Translations under genes and position numbers: made by a program
Notes under the pieces: model-generated
Database searches by the model: none
What the model was told of the DNA's origin: nothing
What the model saw: only the letters and a program-made list of their open reading frames with translations
From: Comamonadaceae bacterium
Lineage (GTDB): Bacteria > Pseudomonadota > Gammaproteobacteria > Burkholderiales > Burkholderiaceae_C
Assembly: GCA_004144865.1 (NCBI GenBank)
Contig: SEAY01000087.1
Coordinates: 1-37,696 of the forward strand
Reading direction: 5' to 3'
DNA length: 37,696 nt
In this document: one piece after another, positions 8,504 through 14,999 of the stretch
How the letters are laid out: every line of letters starts with the position of its first letter
Position numbering within the stretch: position 1 is the stretch's first letter

Positions 8504-8836
8504 TCAGACGCAGCCGGTCGGCTTGGGCAGCCCGGCGATCTTGCAGGCCTGCTTGGCCGGTCCGTAGGGGAACAGCTCGTACAGGTACTTGCTGTTGCCC
8601 TTGTCGGGGCCGAGCTGCTTGCCGATGGCCTTGGTCAGCACGCGCACCGCCGGCGCGATCTGGTATTCGTTGTAGTAGTCGCGCAGGAAGTTCACGACCT
8701 CCCAGTGGCTGGCCGTCATGTCCACGTTCTCGGTCTTCGCGATCAGGTTCGCGAGGTCCTCGTTCCATTCGGACAGGTTGACGAGGTAGCCCTCCTCGTC
8801 GGTTTCGTAGGTGGTGCCGTTGATCTCGATGCCCAT
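8504..8836 (-). CDS. dsrC: DsrC, sulfur-carrier protein with both redox cysteines
   Basis: A 110-residue protein that is canonical throughout. It has TDEEGYLVNLSEWNEDLA near the N-terminus, the SHWEVVNFLRDYYNEY helix, and a flexible C-terminal arm, GPAKQACKIAGLPKPTGCV, with Cys98 and Cys109. These are the two cysteines that carry sulfane sulfur and form the DsrC trisulfide. Known role: accepts sulfur from DsrEFH and TusA, is the substrate and product partner of DsrAB, and is recycled by DsrMKJOP. It is the only one of the three DsrC-fold proteins in this window able to do that chemistry. AGGAG-type ribosome binding sequence precedes the ATG. Confidence 0.97.
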   Translation of the reverse strand: MGIEINGTTYETDEEGYLVNLSEWNEDLANLIAKTENVDMTASHWEVVNFLRDYYNEYQIAPAVRVLTKAIGKQLGPDKGNSKYLYELFPYGPAKQACKIAGLPKPTGCV

Positions 8837-8859
8837 GGGGTACTCCTCCGGAGAAAAAA

Positions 8860-9159
8860 TCAGAGCCAGGATTGCTGCGTGGGATGGCCCGCGACGAGGT
8901 CCACGAAGCCGGGATAGTCGACCGGCTCGACGCCGTCGATGCGGCGCGCCGCCATGCCGCGCGCTTCCAGGTCCGGCAGCAGCACGTAGACCTTCAGCCG
9001 CTTGAGCGCCTGGTCCAGCCCGCAGGCCATGGCGCCGGCGGCGGTGGCCGCGTAGACGCCGTCCTCGATCAGGAGCAGGGTTTCGCCGTCCTGCGCTATG
9101 CGCAGGCAGCTGCGCAGCGCATGGGCCTGCCCGGGAGACTTGTTGACGATGTGCAGCAT
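8860..9159 (-). CDS. dsrH: DsrH, TusB-like subunit of the DsrEFH sulfurtransferase
   Basis: A 99-residue DsrH/TusB-family protein beginning MLHIVNKSPGQAHALRSCLR, with LLLIEDGVYAA in the middle, both typical. Cys18 is present at the position conserved in many DsrH proteins. Known role: third subunit of the cytoplasmic DsrE2F2H2 hexamer that hands sulfur to DsrC. It starts 7 bases after the dsrF stop and precedes dsrC. Length is close to the family norm (about 95-102), and no damage is visible. Confidence 0.94.
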   Translation of the reverse strand: MLHIVNKSPGQAHALRSCLRIAQDGETLLLIEDGVYAATAAGAMACGLDQALKRLKVYVLLPDLEARGMAARRIDGVEPVDYPGFVDLVAGHPTQQSWL

Positions 9160-9166
9160 GGATGCC

Positions 9167-9523
9167 TCAGAAGGAAAGAACCACGTCCTGCGACGCCATG
9201 AGTTCGCCGAGCTCCGCCGCGGGAAGCACGGCGACCGGGACCATCAGGTCGTCTTCCGTCAAGCCGCGCGCCACGAGCGACTCGCGCTCCACGTACAGCT
9301 TGTTGATGTCGTAGTCGTCCAGCGCCCGGTACGTCGGCGAGAAATTCTTCAGGCCGATGGCCTTGGTGTTCTGGCCCTTGGCCAGCTGGTACACGCCGTC
9401 GTCGACGAACACCAGGCTGCAGTCCTGGTCGAAGGTGGCCGCGATCAGCACCACCTCCAGGCTCTCCAGCGCGTAGATCGTCCCGTAGGGCGCCTTGCGG
9501 TTGACGAACATGAACTTCTTCAT
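9167..9523 (-). CDS. dsrF: DsrF, TusC-like subunit of the DsrEFH sulfurtransferase
   Basis: A 118-residue DsrF/TusC protein. Family motifs are the N-terminal KFMFVNRKAPYGTIYALESLEVVLIAATF, given here in pieces as KFMFVNRKAPYGT (3-15) and LEVVLIAATF (22-31), then Cys35, VFVDDGVYQL, and the C-terminal QDVVLSF. Known role: forms the hexamer with DsrE and DsrH. It is about 15-18 residues shorter than the A. vinosum protein as I recall it, the difference lying after DDLMVPVAV; this is in frame and may be natural. The ATG at 9523 is preceded closely by the dsrE stop. Longer readings upstream are out of frame with DsrE. Confidence 0.93.
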   Translation of the reverse strand: MKKFMFVNRKAPYGTIYALESLEVVLIAATFDQDCSLVFVDDGVYQLAKGQNTKAIGLKNFSPTYRALDDYDINKLYVERESLVARGLTEDDLMVPVAVLPAAELGELMASQDVVLSF

Positions 9524-9525
9524 CG

Positions 9526-9778
9526 TCAGTCTCCGAACGTCACGAGGCGATCCGACTTGATGCCTGCGTCGACCAGCTGGCCCAAGCCCGAGATGCGGAA
9601 GCCGGGCGCCAGCACCTCGTCCTTGATGCCGCGGCGCAGCGCCGCGGCCACGCACACCACCAGGTCCACCTGGTGGTCCGCATGCAGCTTCGACCACCGG
9701 TCGACGATGTGCCGGTCGTCTTGCGGCGGCTCGGTGAGCTTCGTCGCGTTGTAGACGCCGTCGTGGGGAAAACTTCAT
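9526..9778 (-). pseudogene. dsrE: dsrE, internally deleted and frameshifted as read
   Basis: The C-terminal 79 residues are clear DsrE: HDGVYNATKLTEPPQDDRH, then the active-site cysteine in DLVVCVAAALRRG, then GFRISGLGQLVDAG and RLVTFGD at the stop (9526-9528). Upstream, the DsrE start ATGAAGTTT at 9778 is present, but it runs into HDGVY in another frame after only 13 bases. DsrE normally has about 40 residues before HDGV, so roughly 105 bases are missing near 9765. A further 13-14 residues seem absent between GIKDE and LAPGF, in frame. As read, no functional DsrE is made. DsrE carries the sulfur-binding cysteine of DsrEFH, so loss would be serious; an assembly or sequencing error is a likely explanation. 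Confidence 0.85.
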
Positions 9779-9796
9779 GGTCTGTCCCACAAGGTC

Positions 9797-10748
9797 TCAG
9801 AAGCGGATGTGCGCCGAGGCGTTGAGGTTGGCGCGCGAGCCGCGCCAGTCGTCGATCAGGTACTTGGTGAAGGGCAGGTCGCACTTCTCGAAGAAGCGCG
9901 GCCAGCCGATGCGCTCGACCCAGTCGGACAGGCGTTCCCAGGACCGCGCGTCTTCCTTGTAGGTGTAGAGGATCTTCTTCACCATGGCCGACACCTCCGG
10001 CCAGCGCGGCGGGTTGTTCGGCAGGCCCGAGGCCACCATCTTCATGAAGGTGGGCTTGCCGCGGGCGTTGGAGTTCTTGCCGCCCACCCAGATCGCGAGC
10101 TTGGAATGCTCGGGATCGTTGATCTGCATCGGCGGGCACGGCGGGTAGCAGGCGCCGCAGCAGATGCACTTCTTCTCGTCCACTGGTGTGCTGCACGATG
10201 ATGGCGATGTCGGCCTGGCCGCCGCAATTGATCTCGCAGCACGACGTCGACAGGTGCACCCGGTTGGGCATCTCCTCGCGGATGAACTCGGTATAGAGCT
10301 CGTCCATCAGCGCCTTCACCGCGCCCGAGGCATCGGTGCCGGGAATGTCGCAGTGCAGCCAGCCCTGCGTGTGCGCGATCATCGACACCGAGTTGCCGGT
10401 GCCGCCCACGGGGAACCCGCTTTCGGTCAGCGCGCTGACCAGCGGCGCGACCTTGTTCGGGTCGCTCACCATGAACTCGATGTTGGAGCGGATGGTGAAG
10501 CGCACGTGGCCGTCGGCGTAGGTGTCGGCGATGTCGCACAGCTTGCGGATGGTGTGCACGTCCATCTGCCGCTGGGTGCCGGCGCGCACGCTCCACACCT
10601 CGTCGCCGGTGTGGGAGACGTGGTGCAGCACGCCCGGGCGCGGCCGGTCGTGGTACTTCCAGTTGCCGTAGTTCTTCACCAGCGTGGGGTGCAGGAACGG
10701 GCGGTTGTCGGGGCAGCCGCTCTCGATGGGGGTGCGGTGCTGTGCCAT
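9797..10748 (-). pseudogene. dsrB: dsrB, sulfite reductase beta subunit, internally deleted and frameshifted as read
   Basis: Codons 1-188 (10748 to 10185) are excellent DsrB, ending with the cluster-ligand region STSCCEINCGGQADIAI and then IVQHT. From 10183 to 9797 the reading continues one base out of phase as VDEKKCICCGACYPPCP, the ferredoxin domain, ending NASAHIRF. Known DsrB has roughly 40 residues between these points, including a conserved cysteine-proline segment (VARCP in homologues). About 120 bases are therefore missing at 10183/10184. The gene totals 952 bases, not a multiple of three. DsrB carries catalytic sirohaem with DsrA. The dsrA stop is one base before this start. All flanking dsr genes but dsrE look intact, so an assembly deletion is suspected. 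Confidence 0.9.
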
Positions 10749-10749
10749 G

Positions 10750-12042
10750 TCAGGCCGCCTTCTTCGCGTTGATGCGCGCGACTTCCTCGTCCCAGCCGTC
10801 GGTGCGGACGTAGGGATTGGTGCGCGGGGTGGAAACCATGTGGGCGTCGATCTCCACGCCCACGCCCTCGAGGAAGTTCACCAGGCCGATGCGCTCGATC
10901 ATCTCGCCGGTGCGCTCGTGCTCCAGCGCGTTCTCGGCGAAGAAATCGATCACCCGCTGGCCGAGGTCGACCAGCGCCTCGTAGTCCTCGTCGTTCTTCA
11001 GCGGCAGGAACGGCACCACCACCGTTCCCATCAGGTCGCCGATCTTCAGCGTGCGCTTGCCGCCCACCAGGATGGTGGCGCCGGTGTCGGTGCCGTGCGC
11101 CAGCGCGCCGGTCATCACGTTGATGCAGTGCATGCAGCGCACGCAGTCGCCGTTGTCGATCTCCAGCGCGTGCGTTTCGTTCACCCGCACGCTGGAGATC
11201 TTCGGCCCGGTGCGCACGTCCTTGACTTCCTTGAGCATGATCGCCTTCGTCGGGCAGCGGGTCACGACGTCGTTGACCAGCTCGTTCATGCCGTGCTTGG
11301 CGAACCACTTGCGCGCCATCTCCTCGTCGGTGCGGATGTTGTCGCGCCAGGTGCCGATCACGGCCATGTCGGCGCGCTGGATCGAGTTCATGCAATCGTT
11401 CGGGCAGCCCGAGAACTTGAACTTGAACTTGTAGGGCAGCGCCGGCCGGTGGATGTCGTCGGTGAAGGTGTTGATCACCGTGCGGTGGGCCCGCGCCTCG
11501 TCGTAGCAGCTCTGTTCGCAGCGTGCCGCGCCGACGCAGCTCATGGAGGTGCGCACCGCCGGGCCCGCGCCGCCGAGGTCGAAGCCCAGTTCGTTCAGCT
11601 CGTCGAAGGCGTCCTGCACCTTGTCGCTCTTGGCGCCCTGGAACATGATGTCGCCCGACTGGCCGTGGAAGGCGATCAGGCCGGAGCCGTGCCGCTCCCA
11701 GATGTCGCACATCTTGCGCAGCACGTCGGAGTTGTAGTGCATGCCGGGCGGCGGCTGCACGCGCAGGGTGTGGAACTCCGCCGCATCCGGGAAGACCGGC
11801 TTGTCGTTCTCGTCCTTCAGCTCGGTGAAGCGCGGGATCACGCCGCCGCCGTAGCCGAACACGCCGACGGTGCCGCCCTTCCAGTACCCTTTCTTGGTGC
11901 GGTAGGAGGTTTCGAGCGTGCCCAGCACGTCGTTGACGTAGTCCTTCTCGCGCGCCAGCCGCTTGAGCCCCGTGACGAAACTGGGCCACGGTCCGGACTC
12001 GAGCTCGTCGAGCATCGGCGTTTCGTGCATCTTCCTGGCCAT
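10750..12042 (-). CDS. dsrA: DsrA, reverse-type dissimilatory sulfite reductase alpha subunit
   Basis: A 430-residue, full-length DsrA. The sirohaem-[4Fe-4S] ligands are present as Cx5C (C169 and C175 in SMSCVGAARCEQSCYD) and Cx3C (C213 and C217 in SGCPNDC). The inserted ferredoxin domain has C263 (TRCPTKA) and CVRCMHCINVM (300-310). KRTLKIGDLMGTVVVPF is also typical. Known role: with DsrB, six-electron oxidation of DsrC-bound or reduced sulfur to sulfite in the cytoplasm. The start at 12042 is supported by CAGGAG about 8 bases upstream. It is the first gene of the operon and diverges from the plus-strand cluster at 12229. The accompanying dsrEFH and dsrL indicate the oxidative type. Confidence 0.96.
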   Translation of the reverse strand: MARKMHETPMLDELESGPWPSFVTGLKRLAREKDYVNDVLGTLETSYRTKKGYWKGGTVGVFGYGGGVIPRFTELKDENDKPVFPDAAEFHTLRVQPPPGMHYNSDVLRKMCDIWERHGSGLIAFHGQSGDIMFQGAKSDKVQDAFDELNELGFDLGGAGPAVRTSMSCVGAARCEQSCYDEARAHRTVINTFTDDIHRPALPYKFKFKFSGCPNDCMNSIQRADMAVIGTWRDNIRTDEEMARKWFAKHGMNELVNDVVTRCPTKAIMLKEVKDVRTGPKISSVRVNETHALEIDNGDCVRCMHCINVMTGALAHGTDTGATILVGGKRTLKIGDLMGTVVVPFLPLKNDEDYEALVDLGQRVIDFFAENALEHERTGEMIERIGLVNFLEGVGVEIDAHMVSTPRTNPYVRTDGWDEEVARINAKKAA

Positions 12043-12228
12043 GTGCTTGTCTCCTGCGGAGGTGCGTCCGCTGGGGTGAATACTCGGCGCGCGGCGGCCG
12101 GCGCGCCATCCCTCCGAGCGGCAGGCAGCCATTACCCGGATGGCGTACCCGCCGCTCACCCGCCGCGGGTATGGACGCCCGGCCAGGGCGGCGCGCTCAA
12201 TGCGGGCTACGTTCCGCCATCCCCTGCC
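12043..12228. promoter_or_regulatory. Divergent intergenic region between dsrA and the plus-strand accessory operon
   Basis: This 186-base region must hold the promoters of both divergent operons. On the minus strand, GGTAATGG (plus positions 12129-12136) lies about 87 bases upstream of the dsrA ATG. An inverted repeat, ACCCGC-G-GCGGGT, lies 34 bases further upstream of it (plus positions about 12158-12170). The same pair, TACCCGC followed 32 bases later by GGTAATGG, occurs 83 bases upstream of tusA. I see no convincing -35/-10 pair for either side. A regulatory role is inference from the repeated arrangement. Confidence 0.5.
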
Positions 12229-12444
12229 ATGACGCGCCTGAAGTCCCTCTCGAAACTCCGTGTCCCCTTGGGCGGGCAGGAAATCGAACTGCAGCAGGTC
12301 GACTTCGAGGCCGGCGGCATGAGCCTGCTGCGCACGCGCATCCGCGAGCAGGCGCGCTTCACCATCTTCGACATCGACCCCGCGACGGCGCGCGCCTGGG
12401 GCGAGGCGCTGCTGCAGTGGGCGCAGGCGCAGCCGGCGGAGTGA
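12229..12444 (+). CDS. Small conserved protein, first gene of the dsr-divergent operon
   Basis: A 71-residue protein beginning MTRLKSLSKLRVPLGGQEIE and containing EAGGMSLLRTRIREQ and FDIDPATARAWGEALL. There are no cysteines, membrane segments or signal peptide, so it should be cytoplasmic. I recognise the pattern as a small family seen beside dsr genes in sulfur oxidisers but know of no function. The ATG at 12229 is the first in frame after the divergent promoter region. The next gene starts 9 bases after its stop, indicating one transcript with the Cas6-like gene. Confidence 0.75.
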   Translation: MTRLKSLSKLRVPLGGQEIELQQVDFEAGGMSLLRTRIREQARFTIFDIDPATARAWGEALLQWAQAQPAE

Positions 12445-12453
12445 GGGGGCGCG

Positions 12454-13056
12454 ATGGAAGCCGGCATGATCGACGTCGCCTTCGCGCTGGAAGGCCATGC
12501 CGTGCCGCAGGAGCACCGCTACGCGCTGGCCGAGGCGCTGCTGGGCACGCTGCCCTGGCTGGCCGACGAGCCGGACGCCGGGGTGCACCGGCTGAAGCTC
12601 GTGGCCGGCGGCGGCGGCGAGTCCCTGCTGTCGCCGCGCACGCGGCTCACGCTGCGCGTGCCGCGCGGCCGCGGCGACGCCGCCTGCGCATTGGCCGGCA
12701 CCGAGTTGCGGCTGGGCCCGCACCGGCTGCGCGCAGGCCGGCCGCAGCAGCGCGAACTGCTGCCGCACGGCACGCTCTACGCCCACCTCGTGGCCGCGGA
12801 GGATGCCGACGAAGCGGCCTTCGTCGAGCGCATGCGCGCCGAGCTCGCCGCGCTGGGGGTGGCCGCGCAGCCGGTCTGCGGCCGCTGGCAATCCACCGAG
12901 GCGGGGCGCCTGGTCGGCTGCAGCCTGATGCTTTCGGGGCTGGACGCCGCGCAATCGCTGCGGGTGCTGCAGCAGGGGTTGGGCGGCCACCGCCGGCTCG
13001 GCTGCGGCCTGTTCGTCCCGCACAAGTCGGCGGCGGCGGTGGGCGCGCCGGCCTGA
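12454..13056 (+). CDS. Cas6/Cmx6-like RAMP-superfamily protein, orphan
   Basis: A 200-residue protein resembling the Cas6/Cmx6 family of type I-MYXAN CRISPR systems. The tell-tale is the glycine-rich loop near the C-terminus, QGLGGHRRLGCGLFVPHKS (about 174-192), after GCSLMLSGLDAAQSLRVL; RLTLRVPRGR near 64-73 fits the first ferredoxin-like fold. His45 (GVHRLKL) could be a catalytic-type residue, but this is uncertain. Known relatives cleave CRISPR repeats. There is no CRISPR array, cas1, cas2, cas3 or interference gene in the window, and the gene sits in an operon beside dsrA. A non-CRISPR RNA-binding or RNA-processing role is possible but unproven. GAGGGGG precedes the ATG; MIDVAF at 12466 is an alternative start. 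Confidence 0.8.
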   Translation: MEAGMIDVAFALEGHAVPQEHRYALAEALLGTLPWLADEPDAGVHRLKLVAGGGGESLLSPRTRLTLRVPRGRGDAACALAGTELRLGPHRLRAGRPQQRELLPHGTLYAHLVAAEDADEAAFVERMRAELAALGVAAQPVCGRWQSTEAGRLVGCSLMLSGLDAAQSLRVLQQGLGGHRRLGCGLFVPHKSAAAVGAPA

Positions 13057-13089
13057 TCACGTTCCAACCCCACAAGGAGACCAGACCCC

Positions 13090-13419
13090 ATGGCCTACGT
13101 CGTCAACGGCGAAGAACTCGAAACCGACGCACAGGGATTCCTGCTGGCGGCGGACTACCGCGACGAGGTGGTCCACGCGATCGCGCAGGCCGAAGGCATC
13201 ACCCTGACCGAACCCCACTGGACGGTGGTGCGCTACCTGCGCGACGAATACCGCGAACACGGCCACACGCCCAACTTCCGCAACATGCTCAAGGGCCTCG
13301 GCGACGTGCTGGCCGGCTGCGACAGCAAGGCGCTCTACGACCTGTTCCCGGTCGGCCCGGCCAAGCAGGGCGCCAAGGTCGCCGGCCTGCCGCAGCCCTT
13401 GGGCAAGGGCGGCTACTGA
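13090..13419 (+). CDS. DsrC/TusE-like protein without the C-terminal redox cysteines
   Basis: A 109-residue DsrC-fold protein: NGEELETDAQGFLL at the N-terminus, EPHWTVVRYLRDEYREHG in the DNA-binding-like helix region, and a C-terminal arm GPAKQGAKVAGLPQPLGKGGY, here quoted as GPAKQGAKVAGLP (89-101) and ending GKGGY. The two DsrC cysteines are replaced by Ala95 and Lys106. One cysteine lies elsewhere, in VLAGCDSKAL. It cannot form the DsrC trisulfide. It fits the Cys-less, RspA-type group, presumed regulatory. AAGGAGA lies about 10 bases before the ATG. It follows the Cas6-like gene and precedes a helical protein by 7 bases. Confidence 0.92.
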   Translation: MAYVVNGEELETDAQGFLLAADYRDEVVHAIAQAEGITLTEPHWTVVRYLRDEYREHGHTPNFRNMLKGLGDVLAGCDSKALYDLFPVGPAKQGAKVAGLPQPLGKGGY

Positions 13420-13426
13420 GCACCGC

Positions 13427-14077
13427 ATGGCCCTGCCCACCCCGCCCGCGCCGCGCCTGAAGACGCACTGGTTCCGTCACGGCAACAGCCGCGGCGCGGA
13501 CCAGCAGGCGAGCGCCGCGGCCTTCATCGTGTGGCGCATCGCGCGCCATGCGCTGGACCGCACCCGCCACGCGGGCTTCGACGTCGACATCGGCGCGCCC
13601 TACTTCCGCTTCCTGCGCGAGATGCTGGCCTTCCTGGTGGCCATCGCCGACCGCATCGCGCACGCTCGGCTGGCGCCGCCGCAGCGCGTGGAGTTCACCG
13701 GCGCCATGGTGCACCATCTCGCGCGCATCCTGCAGGACAGCGAGGACGACCTGGTCGGACCGGCGCCTGCGGGCGCACCTTCGAACGGCGACAGCTTCAT
13801 CGACCTGGTGAACGAGCTCGCCACGCATTACGGCGAATTCGGCGCCGACCCCAAGCTGCCCGCCGTGCCGGGCGGCTTCGAACCCGACTTCGCATTCCTG
13901 CGCTACCTCGGCCACCGGCTGGAGGCCACGGTGCCACCCAAGGACCAGCGCTGGGTGCAGGACCAGACGATCGCCGTCGAGGCGCCGGAAGCCGTCGCGA
14001 TGCTGCAGCGCTCGCTGCGCGACCTGTTCGAACCGCCGGTGCGGGCACGCCGGAGTGCTGGCGTCAGCGGGGACTGA
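13427..14077 (+). CDS. Helical protein of unknown function in the dsr-divergent operon
   Basis: A 216-residue soluble protein that I do not recognise as a named family. It is rich in predicted helix (FIVWRIARHALDRTRHAG near 32-50, FRFLREMLAFLVAIADRIAHAR near 60-81, VHHLARILQDSEDDL). Notable conserved-looking motifs are WFRHGNSRGADQQAS at the N-terminus and FLRYLGHRLEATVP with WVQDQT in the second half. There are no cysteines, so it is not a metal-cluster protein. It starts 7 bases after the DsrC-like gene and ends 4 bases before the TauD-like gene, so it is part of the same transcript. A chaperone or partner role is possible but nothing in the sequence shows it. Confidence 0.78.
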   Translation: MALPTPPAPRLKTHWFRHGNSRGADQQASAAAFIVWRIARHALDRTRHAGFDVDIGAPYFRFLREMLAFLVAIADRIAHARLAPPQRVEFTGAMVHHLARILQDSEDDLVGPAPAGAPSNGDSFIDLVNELATHYGEFGADPKLPAVPGGFEPDFAFLRYLGHRLEATVPPKDQRWVQDQTIAVEAPEAVAMLQRSLRDLFEPPVRARRSAGVSGD

Positions 14078-14081
14078 AGCC

Positions 14082-14999
14082 ATGAGCGCGATGCCGTCCT
14101 CCCTTCCCGCCCTGGCCGGTCCGTTCGCGCCAGGCAACGAGGGCGCCTACCGCCGCTGGCGCGCCGCGAAGCTGGTGAACCGGCCGCGTTCCATCGAGGA
14201 ACTGGTGGTGCCGGTGGCGGATGCCGGCGCGTTGTCGCCGGCGGAGCGCAGCGCGCTGCTGCGCGCCATCGCGCGGGCCGGTTTCGCCATCTACCGTTCT
14301 GGGGTCGGCGCCGAGGACGGCACGCTGCCGCGCCGGCTGGGCGCGCAGCTGGGCCTGCGCCGGCTCGACGCGAACTGGCTGGCCGGCGAGGACGGCGTGT
14401 CGCGCATCGCGGTCTCCGGCGGCTGCGACGACCACGCCGGCTTCATCCCCTACACCGACCGCGCGATCGGCTGGCACACCGACGGCTACTACCATCCGCA
14501 GCAGCGGCGCATCCGCGGCATGGTGCTGCACTGCGTGCGGCCGGCGCGCGAGGGCGGCGAGAACCGCCTGCTCGATCCGGAGCTGGCCTACATCGCGGTG
14601 CGCGACCGCTCGGCTCTGCTCGCGCAGGCGCTGATGCAGCCCGACGCGATGACCATCCCCGAGCGCACCGACGAAAGCGGCGTCGGGCGCGCGGCGCAGT
14701 CCGGCCCGGTGTTCTCGGTCGACGAGGACGGCTGCCTGCACATGCGCTACACGGCGCGCACCCGCTCCATCGCCTGGAAGGACGATGCGGCCACGCGCCA
14801 GGCCGCCGCCCTGCTGCAGGACGTGCTGGCCACCTCGCCGGACGTCTGGCGCATCCGCACCGAAGCGGGCATGGGCCTGGTGGGCCAGAACGTGCTGCAC
14901 GACCGCAGCGCCTTCATCGACGACCCGCGGCAGCCGCGGCTGGTGCTGCGGGCGCGCTTCCTCGACCGCCCCGCGGAGGGCCCATGTCGCAATGGGTGA
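14082..14999 (+). CDS. TauD/TfdA-family Fe(II)/2-oxoglutarate dioxygenase-like protein
   Basis: A 305-residue protein with a TauD-like jelly-roll signature. The iron-binding HxD is His132 and Asp134 in IGWHTDGYYHP, and the distal histidine is His273 in GQNVLHDRSAFID. RLVLRARFLDRP at the C-terminus could supply the 2-oxoglutarate arginine. Relatives oxidise taurine, alkyl sulfates, carnitine precursors and many other substrates, so the substrate cannot be read from the sequence. The context, an operon with DsrC-like and ferredoxin-reductase proteins beside dsr, suggests a sulfur-linked or protein-modifying task, but this is inference. The ATG at 14082 is four bases after the previous stop; its 3' end overlaps the next gene by 16 bases. 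Confidence 0.83.
   Translation: MSAMPSSLPALAGPFAPGNEGAYRRWRAAKLVNRPRSIEELVVPVADAGALSPAERSALLRAIARAGFAIYRSGVGAEDGTLPRRLGAQLGLRRLDANWLAGEDGVSRIAVSGGCDDHAGFIPYTDRAIGWHTDGYYHPQQRRIRGMVLHCVRPAREGGENRLLDPELAYIAVRDRSALLAQALMQPDAMTIPERTDESGVGRAAQSGPVFSVDEDGCLHMRYTARTRSIAWKDDAATRQAAALLQDVLATSPDVWRIRTEAGMGLVGQNVLHDRSAFIDDPRQPRLVLRARFLDRPAEGPCRNG

Noticed and set aside
9797-10183. A separate small ferredoxin gene starting at a GTG
   Set aside because: The sequence is the C-terminal third of DsrB, and the GTG is the valine of VDEKKC. It is a fragment created by the frameshift, not an independent gene.
10684-12444. A 586-codon plus-strand frame antisense to dsrA
   Set aside because: Shadow of dsrA. Only the last 71 codons, from 12229, have family-like sequence and are annotated.
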